A stretch of 64,000 nt of DNA from Vespa crabro (Eukaryota > Arthropoda > Insecta > Hymenoptera > Vespidae). The notes beneath the pieces were generated by a model. The model was not told the origin of the DNA, did no database searches, and saw only the letters and a program-made list of their open reading frames with translations. Both the position numbers and the translations under genes were made by a program. Each line of letters opens with the position of its first letter. The stretch's first letter is position 1. The stretch is from assembly GCF_910589235.1 (NCBI RefSeq), contig NC_060956.1, positions 9,218,999 to 9,282,998 on the forward strand, in the 5' to 3' direction. Shown piece by piece: positions 13,561-27,252 of this stretch.

Positions 13561-13593
13561 AAAGAGAAACAGAAAGAGAGAAAAAGAGAGAGG

Positions 13594-13627
<34 letters not shown>
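13561..13627. repeat. Interrupted (GA)n microsatellite
   Basis: Two GA runs separated by aaaaagagagaggggg. Confidence 0.85.
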
Positions 13628-13628
<1 letters not shown>

Positions 13629-14248
13629 GAGGATAATAAATCTTCTATTTCTGTTAAGCCTTTTCGGTACGTCTCTTCACGACATCGTTTAATCGTGTTC
13701 ACCTGCTTCGTGTGACTATATTCATGGGCTTGCGTTTCTCCGACGTTTTCTTTGGAAATGATTTAAATTAATATGAACTTTTGCATGATCACTTTATCTT
13801 CTCTTTATAACGATGATCTATGAACTTGTACACTAAATAAATAGGTACATGTATGTACACATATTATATCCCAAGTTAATTTTTATGTTGTACATAGACA
13901 GATATACTATTGTGAGTCAAATAAATCGTCAACTATTAGTTTTAAGGACTTAATGGATGATATATTTTTATTTTCAAATTTCGTCGTAAAAAATATGACG
14001 ATTTAAAGAAAGGACAAAATTGATTTTTTAATTTTAAAAATATTTATATATAAAATAAAAATTGATACTGATCTAATTATGTTCCTACGAACGATTTTTA
14101 TTTAATACGAATTAGAAGAAAAATTAAAATGAATATGTTACAAGTATAAATTGATTTTGTATAAATTTATCTGTAAAATTGTATTAAATTTGTTAACATT
14201 AAAAATATATCATTCACTATTTTCAATTTGTTTGGTATCTTTGATTCT

Positions 14249-14286
14249 TACGATAACGAATAATTTTAAAATTATTCGTTATCGTA
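14249..14286. repeat. 38-bp perfect palindrome
   Basis: The 19-base arm TACGATAACGAATAATTTT is followed immediately by its exact reverse complement, with no spacer. It could form a cruciform or hairpin. It lies about 470 bp beyond the last visible exon of the unidentified minus-strand gene. Confidence 0.9.
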
Positions 14287-14753
14287 GAAAACGGTTATTA
14301 AATATAACCGAAGAAGAATTTATCATTTCGCCGTAACAGTCTCGACGACTTGTTGACACGTTTTGATAATTCTCCCTCTCTTTCTAATTCTCTACTTATC
14401 GCAAATTATGTAACGTGTCGATCGCGTAACGAGACCATTGTGATTGCAATCTATGCGGGTAAGTTGTCCATAAAATGCACGTCGTGGGAACAGGCGACTT
14501 GTCTATTGAAGAACCGTGCCTAATAATAATTATTATCATTGACCATCAATCAAGATAGAATGCCGGTCTGTCGTTCTCTTTTTGTAGCTTGAAATAGCTC
14601 AAAAGTACCTATTACGATGTTATTCTCTTCTGTTACGTTAGCATACGAATTAACATGAATAAATCTGTATATTTCTTTGAAGACAAAATTTATACAGAGA
14701 AAGATCACGTGACCCAAATGGGACATATAAAATAAATAAAAAAATTAACTCAC

Positions 14754-15025
14754 CTTTACTGGATGAACTTCTGTGTCTCCTTCGTCTAGATCTGCATCCA
14801 CTTAATCTGTCCCTTCTTTCGTCGATACAAACGATACCATCGACTGTATCGGTTGGTATTGGTGGTGCCATACTACTAGGCTCTACCAGAACTTCAACTG
14901 TTTGGGTAGGTCTTCTTCCAGAACAAGTGTTTCGATCCTTGCCAAGGAAAGTACCGACGGAGTGTCTTCTTTGACCTGACGCTGCCGATCCTGGTGATGG
15001 CAAGGTCGACGACAGATTATAATAC
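14754..15025 (-). CDS. Unidentified gene, last visible exon (basic, RRHSVG motif)
   Basis: About 90 codons after acceptor cattacag, starting YYNLSSTLPSPGSAASGQ and including TQTVEVLVEPS and DGIVCIDERRDRL. It ends with an Arg/Ser-rich run at donor aaag|gtgagt, phase 1. Confidence 0.7.
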
Positions 15026-16374
15026 CTGTAATGAATTAAAAATTACACTTGCTTCTAAAACTTGATTTGTTAATTAAATCTCTCAAGAATCATACATCAC
15101 ATTTGTTTGTCTATAAGTCAAATGTGTATATGTCAGAGCGTAAATTGAATTTTGATAATAACATGAATTAAAAATAATTATGTTGATATATTTTATATAG
15201 CTGTCTTTTGCTGATGGTATATATATTTTGTAAGTCCAATAGAGACGAGACATATGTTATCTTACTATCTGATCTTACATTGTTCTTTAAATATCATAGG
15301 TAATAAGTGTTTTTCGGTAGAATTAATGATTCAACTTGTATTTTCTTGCCGCTTACCAAAGATTATCAATAAGTTAAACAAATATTATACTAACCTAGCA
15401 TCATCAACACCAAGAAATACTTCTTCTGTTGAATCCTGGTCATCGTCGTCGTCATTGTCATCGTCGTCATGATCATTAGCATCACCGGAAAGTCCACAGT
15501 AAACCATATCGTTCGAAAGAAGTTCGCTAGCAGATTTGAGAACTCGTCTATCACGAGCAGGACGACGTCTGTCGTTCTCGGAGTGCGAATGTGATCTGTG
15601 ATCGGATCGTTATTAATATATAATTGATATATTAAAATCAACAGAAGATAGGTAAACAAAATATAGTTGTCGACTCCATTACAGTACATGCTTTATGATA
15701 TTGATGTACGTTATAATATTATATACACTTTGTAAATAGATATATTGAAGTAAAATGAAATGAAATAGTTGTTTTTATTATTAGATGTAGTTATCTAGAA
15801 ATAATTACTAAAACTAGATAAATCTTAGTCAAATATATGTATATCCATATAATTAAAATAACTAATAAATTCACCTGTGCGGTAAATAAGGTGAAGGTGG
15901 TGCTACATCTGAGGGTCTAGGATCACCCTTGAGAAACTGTTGAGTCCTTTCGTGATCGTTGGCACTGACCGATCTAAATAAATTCCTAAAGCTTCTTCTT
16001 TGATTAATTGTAGTAGTACCGTTTCCCGTGCTTCTTGATAACATGGGTACTCGTTCCTCATTTGGTGTCGATGGTATAGATCCACTAGATCCACTGATTC
16101 GATTACTCGATGATTCTTGATGATTTGTTGAAGTACTAGCTGTCGAGGCTGATGCCACGCTAGTCGAAGATGTAGCACCCATTTTGCAGGTAGGCCGACG
16201 TCGAAAGAGAGCCGTCAAGCCAGTGTGTCCACCACTGCGGTGCGTGTGATTCGTCGATGAGGATGGACAACTCAACGATGGTGATGTTGTCGTGTCCGTC
16301 GACGACGTTGACACCGACAACGAAAAGTACGAAGGGTTGTCTGTGAACATACGGCCTAACGTATTGATGATCAA
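14754..16374 (-). CDS. Unidentified serine-rich, probably disordered protein, three exons of a larger gene
   Basis: Three exons (16374-15875, 15595-15395, 15025-14754) join in one frame across GT/AG introns to about 324 aa. I do not recognise the family. The first exon is Ser/Thr-rich and contains FRRRPTCKMG and RRSFRNLFRSVS; the second has SHSHSEN, ARDRRVLKSASELLSNDMVY and a long Asp tract; the third has GQRRHSVGTFLGKDRN and ends in SRRRRHRSSSSKG. Two sites (RRSF, RRHS) fit basophilic kinase consensus RRxS. There is no membrane segment or signal peptide. The reading frame of the first exon has no ATG before codon 9, and a tttttcag sits exactly at 16375-16377, so either the start is the ATG at 16350 or an upstream exon exists. 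The last exon ends at g|gtgagt, so at least one more exon lies at lower coordinates, not found. Confidence 0.7.
15395..15595 (-). CDS. Unidentified gene, middle exon (acidic tract)
   Basis: 67 codons between acceptor gatcacag and donor ag|gttagt. It carries a basic RRRPARDRR, then SASELLSNDMVYCGLSGD, an acidic Asp tract, and STEEVFLGVDDAR. Confidence 0.7.
15875..16374 (-). CDS. Unidentified gene, first visible exon (Ser/Thr-rich)
   Basis: About 166 codons, ending PSPYLPH plus two bases of an Arg codon at cacag|gtgaat. The low-complexity Ser/Thr content is not a simple DNA repeat: codons vary, which supports coding rather than microsatellite origin. The start is either a spliced acceptor at 16375 or the ATG at 16350. 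Confidence 0.68.
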
Positions 16375-16643
16375 CTGAAAAATCGATGACCGTGCTTCGA
16401 AATTTCTTGTCGATAAACGTTATTCGAATTTTTTTGAAGCGCGTGATATTCGAAGTCCATTGATGGGTGAACCTACAAAATTGTTCGACTTTCTAAGAAT
16501 CCTTTAACCGAATTTGATCGTAAGATTTTTCACTGATACCACTTAGCTCTCACATTGTATTTGATTTGAATTCTTTCCTCCATCTTACTGTGAATGATTT
16601 ATCAGAAACTGTTTATTTCTTAGAATATTATTAAGTAGTATAA

Positions 16644-16648
<5 letters not shown>

Positions 16649-16692
<44 letters not shown>
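16649..16692. repeat. (TA)n microsatellite
   Basis: About 21 TA units, then a tgtatatatg-type tail. Confidence 0.9.
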
Positions 16693-16703
<11 letters not shown>

Positions 16704-18410
16704 ATATTAATAAAAAAAAACGAAATAGGAATTATTTTAAATTAATCACACACTGGTTTAATTATGCAATAGTATTTCTCTAAAGATGAAAATTGTAATT
16801 CTCTAATAAAAAATGAAGCTCAAAAGACGTAGAAATAATTCACTAAATGTCAGAGTTTATTCGAGTGACTGCGCGAAGGTCCACCTGGGACTGTTCTGAC
16901 AGTGGTACATGCTTGTCTACTGTCTATGGGACGCCATGAACGAAGTGAAGAAAATGAGAATGGTGGGGAGGGATGGACCGGACGCTGTGTACATTAAGTC
17001 CCCCGCCCCACCATAGTTCGTTGTATCCCTTCAGGAACGTACGAAGAGGAGGAACGTATATTCAACTGCACCGGAAATGCACCTCCGTCGAAGCGATCCA
17101 CGCGCTGTTACTCCTCGAAGATAGATCGACTTTGTAAGGGAAACGATGAGGAAGAGAAGGAAGAGGAGAGGGAACTCCGCCAATTTTTACTGCGTCTTTC
17201 AAGACAGTCTTTCTCTACCCTTTACAGTCCTTTCCTTTTCTTTGTTTTTTAACTGTTCACGAAGCAGCTAAATTTATGACACAATAGCATAGATATGCTA
17301 TTCGTTTTCGCCATTACTGTTTGTGTCGTCATTAAGAGTTAACATTAATTGCTCCGAAAGATGGTATCGTAATTAGTGGGATACTCGATAAATAATTTGC
17401 GAAAAATTGAATTTTAAATTTTCCATTATAAACATTAAAATTGTAGTTATTATTATAATTTTAAATGAGTATATTCCTTACCACCATTCGTATTATTTTT
17501 CTTATAAAAATATACAATATGTAATTGTCGGATGTTGTCAAAAATTATGACGGTATATACCGAACGAATTAATTATCAATGTAAAACTATGTATCTCCGT
17601 GAATCTTAGTGATCGAGGTTGGAGATTACTGAGTCTTACGTGGAATTTGTTAGAAGATTAGTATTATGCGGCGGGACTATAAATTAAGAAACGAGAATGG
17701 TATTATCGTACATTTTATGCTTACGAAATGTCACCAATCGGGAGGGACTTTTATAAGACGAGAAAAGTATAAAAGAGTATGAATGCTCAATGGATATATA
17801 GTAAGAAGGATAGATCCACATTTTTACATCCACATTTTTTTTCTTTCCGACGTGAAAGTACACGGATTTCTCTATAATCTTCTTTCCTTTTATTCTCTTT
17901 ATTCTCTCTCTCTCTTCCTCTTTATCTTTCTCTCTCTCTTTCTTTCTCTTTCTTTCGCACTTTTTCTTACGAAGAGTCGCATGTTGGAAATTAGAAATCT
18001 CGTGGAATAGAAAAAGGAGACTCGTGTTACTGGATCCTCAAAGGGCCCGTCTTTTTCAAGCGAAGAATGAAGAAGAAGCCGCGGCTGGCTTTTGATTAGC
18101 CTAACGTGCCCTTTTGTACCCCTTCTGATACTCTCATGTTTCTAAGAACTTCGTGATATTGATTAAGAATCCATCGACGTAAAACGAGCTTCCTCGAAAA
18201 AGAAAAGAAATAAGAAAAATGAAATAAACGGAATCTTCGAAATTTTTATATGTTGAAAACGATGATATAAAATATAATTTTTTACATTGTGAAAATATAC
18301 GTTATTTTTAAAATATATTTTATAAAAGAATCAATGTGAATAGATCGAGAGAAGAAAAGAATTCATCTATGTTTTTTTGGAATTTATCTGTTCCTCGAAT
18401 TTCTCCTAAT

Positions 18411-18412
<2 letters not shown>

Positions 18413-18466
<54 letters not shown>
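18413..18466. repeat. (GA)n microsatellite
   Basis: About 27 uninterrupted GA units. Confidence 0.92.
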
Positions 18467-18471
<5 letters not shown>

Positions 18472-18791
18472 AAAAGAAACATAAGAAAGGGTTAAAGAGG
18501 GAGTGGAAAAGGGACAGATAGATGGCTCGGAATACGCGGTAGTCGTATACGATGAGCGTGTGATTATGCGTAAATTACGTGACTCTAATCTATAATTCAC
18601 AGCTCGGTCGTACTCGTGGGTGGAGTTTGGTCCAACTTCGAATAAAAGGCAACACTCACCGACTGCCATGGTGACCTCCTATCCTCTTTGACCAATCCTG
18701 AACAACCTTCGTTGAAATCCTGCAATAGTAATGCAATAAAAACATTTCAATCCTTTTGAGACTTTGTTACTTTAGAGAAAAAGAAAAAGGA

Positions 18792-18802
18792 AAGAGAGAG
18801 AC

Positions 18803-18860
<58 letters not shown>
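18792..18860. repeat. (GA)n microsatellite
   Basis: GA run with two interruptions, 0.3 kb from the previous tract. Confidence 0.9.
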
Positions 18861-18864
<4 letters not shown>

Positions 18865-19910
18865 GAGAGATGAGATTAAGTAGGATTTACGATACTTCAC
18901 TACACGCGCTACGATTAGGAATATAAATTTTAAGTCGATCTACATAAACATGTCAGAACAAAAAATAGCCTACACCGATGTTTTATTATGATTATAAAAT
19001 TTAATATTGAAATAAAAAATACTATAATATTCGCTCGTTACTCATCCTTTATCGATGATTTTACGAATATAAGATCTTCAGAATGAAAAAATGGCGAACA
19101 TTATACATCTCTTTAAAGTTTCTACCTTCCTACAACCACACTAATTGCGTATACAATTGGAATTCTCGAATTATATATGACGTTTTAATGAAACGAGGTA
19201 TAAAATTAGATTGTTTGTTTTTATTTCGTAGAAAAATAAATAAGAAGATCGAACGAAGATAACTTTAATGAACGTGATTTAATTGAAATGATAAGTTGTG
19301 ACGATGTAAATTACAATTAAAATTAACGAATTTCAACCGAGGCAAATAAATTAACTGATGGTTGGTTATTAAAGTCCCATTATAGTATTCACGATTTCAT
19401 TTACGATTCGATTAAGTAAGAATGTTGGAATGATTTTGTTAATTAGTCGAATGGAGTTGATCGAAAACGATCTTTATGATGGTTCCCGAGTATTACATTA
19501 AAATCAACGAAGCAAAATTATTACTTTGGAATGGGAATGAAAACTGGTGGAAAGTTAGATTATAACGATAAACGATTAATTATGTTACATTTTACGCACG
19601 ATATTTTATAAACCATCGATGTAAATTTAATTCCTTTTTATGCAAAATTTAATCTTCAAACTCGTCATTAAATCATATCAAATTTTTCTTTGGATCATTC
19701 AAAGATAATGACCGTTGAAGTTACAAAGGTCGTTGAATAAAAATAAAACTAAAAAGAAAAAAAAAATAAAATCGAACAAAGAAAACGTAAATATTAAATG
19801 AATCGCGTATTCGTTCAATCGAGAGAAAGTGCATGAATATCATGGTAGTTTCATTCATCTCGCTGAAAATACACGAGAATATTAAATTTAGCTCGCTTGC
19901 AGATGGAGAT

Positions 19911-19922
19911 AGATAGAGAGAT

Positions 19923-20014
<92 letters not shown>

Positions 20015-20018
20015 AGAT
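19911..20018. repeat. Long (GA)n tract
   Basis: About 108 bp, one of the longest dinucleotide arrays in the window, with AAAG interruptions and a GATA-like start. Confidence 0.92.
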
Positions 20019-23000
20019 AGAACAAGAGACGCGTGTCGCACGAGAGTATCTCATGGTTACGTGAGATAGGAAAAGATGAGAGGGAAAAAGAGAAAGAGAG
20101 AGAGAGAAGGACAGAATTGAACACGGAGAGACTCATTCATGTTTTATGAACGATATTGTGTTGCAAATCGCTGTCACGCCACACTCGTCGCAATCGCAGC
20201 TGCGCTTCCTCTTCCGTTATCCTTGTCATCGATCTTTCGTATTTCGTGCCATCCGACGTCATCGTGCTTTCGCGATATTTAGGTTAATTAATGAGATCGC
20301 GTTCGAGTGCACAAGGACGATGAAAAGAAACTGAATGTTTTATTATTATAAAATAATCGACTTAAAAAGTTTCATTATTATAAAATAGTCGTCATAGTTC
20401 TTTAACATTTTTATTTTATCGTAAAAATTTCAGAATTTATGAATCATTTATCTTTCTCTTCTTTCTTTTTTAAGAAAAAGTATTATACCTCGACGATGAA
20501 TAATAAATATCGAAATATTTATGTATGTATCGTGAATTTATTTTTTTTCCTTTTTTCATTTTTTCAAAGAAAATCACTACTCCCCTTACGAATAATATAA
20601 GTAAATGTAAGAATATTTTTAGTCGAATTTAGATAGTTTTTCACCCACGAGAAGAAAAGATATGTTCCTTTAAGTTTCTTATAATCCTTTTGGCGTTACT
20701 GTCGTGATTCCATTTATCGAGAATCCAAAAATTCGTTCGTCCATTAAGAATCACTTAAAATGTTGGATCATTTGATAGATAGCGAAAGTTTATCCACTCT
20801 TGTGTGAAATAAGTAAGATATATAACGCGATAAATCAGACATGTATCACTCGTAAATTTTACCCGCACGAATTATTCCGCGTTTAAAAGAGACTAGTTGA
20901 AAATCTATGAACGTGCATTCTAATCCTGTGTTCGATCATTGCGAAATTCCAACGCAAATTTTTACCATTGAAAAATTTTCAGCTTCGAAATAATCGAGAT
21001 CAATCATCGAGACATTCTTGTTACCATATAGTACGCTCGCTTTGTTCGCGTGGGAAGAATTGGATGATACAATCGTGCATTCTAACTAGGACCGATCTAT
21101 GAACTCATTAGGTATGTTAAACGGGACGAGGAGAGGGGCGGGGAATGTTGAGATGGAGAGGTGGATAAAATCGAGGGCCATACGCATTTTACGGACGACA
21201 CTGACGTTGCAAATAATTTTCGTCCTCGTTACTGCAGCTGCGCCGTGGCGTTTCCTGTTGCGTGCGCCCTATCGCGTTAATCTTTGTGCTTGTAACCTAT
21301 GCTCGTCAAATCAAAACTGATGACCCCGGATTTCAACGTCATCTCGATAATAAAAGAAAGGAAGAAAGAACTATAGACGTGACGTAAATGTTGATTTCTT
21401 TCTTTTAGTTTTTCTTTCTTTCTTTCTTTTTTTTTTCTTTCTCTTTCTTTTTTCTCTTTTTGGTAGAAGAAGAAATAAGAAGGATTTATGTTTACGAGAG
21501 CGTGGAAGTTAATTACTGAAAATAATTACTGAATCATTTGTAGATGGGATAAAGTCTGAGAGAAAAAGAGAGATGTAATTAATAGATCGAGGTAAAGAGA
21601 GTAGAATCGTCATGAGATCTTATCACTTTCGATTTTCGAGTAAATTAAGATTAGAGATAAAAGGAGTGCGTGCAACTGTTCTCCAGCAGAACTTCTTGAA
21701 TAATTGCTGAAGTTGAAAAGAAAAATCGCGATCGGAATCGGACAAACTTGTTCGCCTAATAAGGGTGGTAATGGAATGTAATTAGTATCGTACAAAGTTC
21801 ACTTCGAACGGCCGGTCGACGGTCGTTCTATTTGTGGTTTATTCCTTCTCATTCGTCATTTCTTCTCTCAACTTGTTGTCGAACTCTCTCTCAAGTTTCT
21901 TCCTTCAACTTGAAAGCTTCATTCGATAACTATAACTTTCAAATTCAATTTTAGATCGGCACTTATAAATCTAAAGAATTCATTAAAAAGTTTATATTTC
22001 ATCGAGAGTTCCTTTTTTTTTGTAAATTTGCAAATTTTCGATCTCATAGATCGTTTCATAAAAAGATTTGTATTTTACTTTTTGTACGACGAAATTCGTT
22101 ATTTAACAACTAAACGTGCACTCGTAATTTAAAATGACATAATATTCGTAAATTGAAAGTACGAAATTATCTAAGGGATTTCCTCGTTTCTCGCTATGGT
22201 ATTTCATTTGACGGGCTTTACTTTTCCATGAATTGAATTTGCCGTCGAGTCCCCGAGTCATGAGAGTTTGCGCCTCGATTCTCGTTGCTGCAACGAGCAT
22301 GCGTACTATTTTCGTACGCACTCTAAACGAGGGAGAGTGAGACGAGAAGAGAGAGGGACGAGGGAGAGAGAGAAAGAGTGAGACGAAAAGAGAGACGAAG
22401 AGATGTGCGCGCTACAAGAAGAAAAAGAAAAAAAGAGAAAGAAGTAGAGGAGAAGAGAGAGGGCAGGTTATCGTTCCCATGAAAGCTCCACTCTTTGATT
22501 TACTTTCCCTGTCCAAACGAATCAGCTGATGCGATGAATCACGGCAAATAGCAGAGCGAATTAACACATACGCTGGTTGTGTATTGACTCGATTCACTGT
22601 CGAGAAAAGCTTGCAAGCAGAGTATGTTTTCAAAAAAAATTCTCTCTCCTTTCTATCTCTTTTTTCTTTGTCTTGTTCTTTTCTTTATAATACCTCTTAT
22701 CAAAATTTTCGAGATTTTCGAGAACGAAGGAAGAAAATCACGAGCAGCTTGGACGTGGCTTAAATTAATTTAGAAAAGAGTTTATTTGACTGTATTCTTG
22801 AATCGGATTACAGGAAAATTCATTCCAGCGAGAAAGAGAAAGAGAAAGAGAAAGAGAGAGAGAGAGAGAGAGATGGTAAATTGAATAAAAAAATTGCGAA
22901 AGATTTCTCCTCGTATTACTTCTCTACTTAAGCCGAATAAAAGTAGAAAAATCAATTTAATTTCGATGAGGAACAAAAAATCGATCAAAGAATTACGCTC

Positions 23001-24811
23001 TTCGCGCGTATTAATTATCTTAATTATTATAAAAGAATCGTTAATCATGGTTTTGAAAGAATGGCATGGAGAATCTTGAAGATACGTGGCTCAGCTGGCT
23101 CGACGATTGTTAACCGATCGTTCGCCTTCCTCTATTAATGGAACTTCCGATTAGCGTCCCAGCAGACCGAACTAATTCGCGTTGATCTCAACTCCGCACC
23201 TGCAACACCGAATTTCCGGTGCAGCACGTGCCCTCGGCACGGCCTCTACTAGGCCGTACTACCAAGCACGCTTCATGCCCGACTCGCCCTCGCGAGATCG
23301 AGATACATGCCACATGGATCGTTAACTTTCACGTCGGCCGCGTAAATTAAAATAAATTTCTGATTTATGCAGACTGATCGCGATTCCACGTTCATCTGTA
23401 TACCTAAGTACGTTGGTATATGGACAATCATGAAGTTGAACTAGAGAAGAAAACTAACTCTGTTTTAATCTCGTTGTTCATTTTCTTTTTTATTTGAATA
23501 TTGATAAGGTTAAAAAAATTCGTACAAAGTAACGTGCTTTTTGAGATCCTTATTTATTTATTTATTTATTTATGAAAAATGTAAAAGTTTCATGTTTTAT
23601 TATAATCACTTCGAAATACGTCAAAGTGATTATTTAGTAAAAATTTCTACTATAAATTTCATTCCACTAGTTTTCATTTCATTCCACTCTAGTATTTCTC
23701 AATAGTTATTACAATATTTTTTTATTACATAAATATGATAAATTTTATAAATTTTTTCTGAAATATATCTATGTGAGAGAGATCTTAATATATCGGAATA
23801 ATTGTCGATTATTTTAGCGTTAATTCTATATGATTTATATTTTTTTTTTAAACCAATATTGTATTTCGAAATTTTTTAATGAATCATGTTGAGTCGGACC
23901 AATTGTAAATGCAAATTCTCGTGTTTACGTATGTTATTAATAATATTATCGACCCGTTTAAAATACGGTAAAACGCAATATGATAACGAACGTGTTATTT
24001 AAGCTCTTTACAATGTAAATCATTATTTTCCTGAGAATTTCGCGGTTCACGGAAAGTTAACTCAATGATAAAAGGTGTAAACAATTTTGATGAATAGTTG
24101 TTCAATGATTTACTTGGAAATTCTATATTAATTAATATAAAAAAGTAATAAAATCCTCTGGTTTATTCTGTGATATTTTATTATGGAGACTTTTTCTTTT
24201 TCTTTTTCCTTTCTTTTCTTCCATGAAAATGTCGAATTACAATGACACAAATTTTAATAACAAAAATCAGGTAACGATAAACTTTAATTTTTCTTTTTTT
24301 TCTTTTATTCGATCATGACGTCGATGATTTTTCGTGGCGCGAGCATATTCGACACATATTTTTAAACGCATTGTTCGACACTTACGTAATAAAAAGCATC
24401 GCGCTTATGGCACCGTCCATCGTGGCACGATTTAGATGTCTATATATGCTCGAGCAAACGCAGTCTCGACCTTCTTACTATTCGCCCGCCTTACTTTCGG
24501 ATCGTCCGTTTTTAAATGCGTCGTCAATGGCGAATTTACAAAATTAATTTTCATATCATCTGTCATCCTTTTCGTATCGTCTTTTTCTAACAAGGTCCTT
24601 GATTATGACAACAGAAATGATTCCATATGGATTATGATAGATGCTTGAAAAGGTAAGCAGGAAGTAAAACTGCGACGTGAACGTGTTAATCCTTCAAAAC
24701 ATCTTTCAGTTCGACCACCTTTCTTCTTTTCCTTCTTCTTCTTCTATTGTTATTAGTCTTTAAAATTCCAAGGATATTATGCAAAAATGATAAAAGGATA
24801 AAAATAAGTAG

Positions 24812-25265
24812 TAAATATGCATTAATTCGAGATCTGGTCTATTTTTCTGTTCTTTAATATTTCTGAATTTTTAAATTCACTTTTAATTATATAAGAAATT
24901 TATATACTATTCTGTTCTTGTCAATTTTCAAATTAAATTTTTTTTATCATTTCGTATAATTATCATTAAATATATAATATTTTTACTGCAATAAATTTGA
25001 GAAACAAATCAATTCTATTTTTATTTTATGTTTATCCAAGTGCTATTTTTTCAAAAAAAGATTATTTATATTTCTTCTCTTGTTGATTTTTAAATTTCGT
25101 TTCAATTGTATACTAGATAAAAAAATTATCTAGTTTTCTATTCTCATCAATTTTCAAATTTAATTTTTGCAACATAAAATAAATCGATTCGTAGTAATTA
25201 AATATACAATATTTTTGTTACAATATTATTAGAGAAACAAATCAATTCTATTTATTTTTTTTATT
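24812..25265 (+). repeat. Diverged tandem duplication, period about 226-233 bp
   Basis: tcaattttcaaatt at 24,921 recurs at 25,145, and gagaaacaaatcaattctat at 24,999 recurs at 25,232, with similar AT-rich sequence between. Small indels explain the varying period. No coding potential. Confidence 0.6.
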
Positions 25266-25877
25266 TAGATTCACGCTGCATTCTTTCGATATTTGAAAAA
25301 TGTCAAAAGCCCGAAAGGCGCCGGTTTGGAATGCAAAATTCGTAGGAAGAAAAGAAGAAAAAAAGTAAAAGAAAAAGAGGTTAAAAAAAAGTGGATTCGA
25401 AAGCGAAGATTCGAATTGGTTTAGTTTGAAAGCTGTGTGCTTGAAGAAGAGAGAAACGATTTCGCGTCGTGTCGTATGAAACACGAAAGACGCACTCCTC
25501 GCGTCTGCTCAGATTCGGCTGTCAGGTTCGATCTATTAATATACGCGGTGAGCTGCCTGCCTAATTCCTAATGGAATATTCGTACAGATTCCTCAACATG
25601 GGCAACCCTAAAAATATTCGTCCCTCTGGAACGCTAAGCGTGGAACGTAAACGCAGCTCTCTCGTTTTTCCTTATATTTTTTTCTGCCTTTTATTTTTTA
25701 TTTATTACTATAGTTATTTATTATTATCCAATTTTTTTCTAATACATATGAGATGATGATTATAAAAATAATTCGAATCATATACCTAATAATTCGTATT
25801 TTTGAATATAAACATTAATTACTTATTTAGAATGTTACAAGATAAAATAAATGATTAACTCGATCTTCTTTTTTTAT

Positions 25878-25985
25878 GTATATATATATTTATATATATA
25901 TATATATTATAATATATATATATAAATATAATATATATATATTATAATATATATATATATAAATATAATATATATATATATATTA
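25878..25985. repeat. (TA)n array with AATA interruptions
   Basis: About 108 bp of TA blocks separated at near-regular spacing by ttataa and aaata. Strongly self-complementary. Confidence 0.88.
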
Positions 25986-27177
25986 TTGATATAATAAATA
26001 TATTCAGATATCTCTATCATTATTTCGTGATAGGTCTATTTGTAAATTACATCAGAGGTATAAATTCACCATCAATATTTTCATCAAGAGAAAATACACG
26101 GAACAGACATTTTTCTTCGATGACGTTAAATTATCTTTTGATAATCAGTTAATTCTTCAATAAGATAGAACGAACGTTTTTGAAACTTATATGATTGGCA
26201 GACGTTCAACGATATTAAGAATACTTGTGAAAAATCTTTGACTCCTCTAAAAAATCGGCAAGGGGCGAACTTTGATCGTCCTTCGTGGAATTTGTTTTAC
26301 CTCGAAAATAGCTAACAAATTATTATTTTAAGCATTGACTAATGATTTGTTTTCATTCGCGCGTCTTGAAACGCGAGGGAATCGTTTTTCGCATCGACAA
26401 TCATTAAGTCGACCTTACAAGCTTGAAAAATAAGACTTTACGTGTTCGTGTAAGATCAAAAAATTTATTTAAAAATAAATTTAACATATATGTAAATGAC
26501 GATCTAACGCACGCACGCAAACACAAATAACAAATTAACAATTCACTCCTTTTAAAAGATTATTATACTTATGGAAAGTAATTCATGACTATTTAAAACC
26601 GTTAATTTAATAATAATTAATAGTTCATTGTTAATTTAAAAAATAATTAATTCCAATTGTTAATTCCAGCTATAAATCATTTGCTAATAAAATCGATATT
26701 GAAATGATCGGATTTACATAGATTTCGACGCGAAAAATCGATATCTACATTAAACGATTGGTGATCATCATCAGACTCAATCGAGAGCTACGACGCATTT
26801 CTTGCTGCTTACCATTTGCCCTCTAAATATTCAAGATAATAATAACCACGAAGTATTAGCCCGTATAACATCTTATAGACACTGTACTTACTACAGAGTA
26901 CGATAATAACACATTACGACTATTTGTTATTGTCCCTTGTATACGATCTCCTTGAATCCATTTTACTTTTGACGTCACGAACAGGCGAATAGAACGATCG
27001 AACCAGTGATCGATAGATCCGATCGATTCAGATTATCAATAAGACTCTAAATAAATTATTTAAAATAACTCATAAGAATACGTGTTACGCGTTTTTGGCA
27101 AACTTTTCAACTTTTGATTCAATCTAGAAAATAATTCTTTCTTACCTTTAATATTCACCTGTCAGCGACTCGATCAT

Positions 27178-27183
27178 TCTCTT

Positions 27184-27240
<57 letters not shown>

Positions 27241-27252
27241 CCTTCTCTTCTC
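27178..27252. repeat. (CT)n tract
   Basis: CTCT with TTTC interruptions. Confidence 0.88.

Larger units (their letters stand above)
12047..14248. other. Gene-free AT-rich region
   Basis: Only GA microsatellites and a GC-richer patch (12,840-13,110) are seen. The missing downstream exon of the 14.75-16.37 kb gene could be here or further left, but I found no in-frame exon starting in the required phase. Confidence 0.5.

Noticed and set aside
18640..18669. Kozak-like caccATGG followed by g|gtgagt on the minus strand, a possible short first coding exon
   Set aside because: It leaves phase 1, which does not fit the in-frame exon beginning at 16374; no other partner exon found.
19721..20136. Three overlapping minus-strand frames
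   Set aside because: Ser-Leu repeats from a GA microsatellite read in several frames.
21099..21320. 73-codon plus-strand frame in a GC-richer patch
   Set aside because: No domain and no splice or promoter context; composition alone is not enough.
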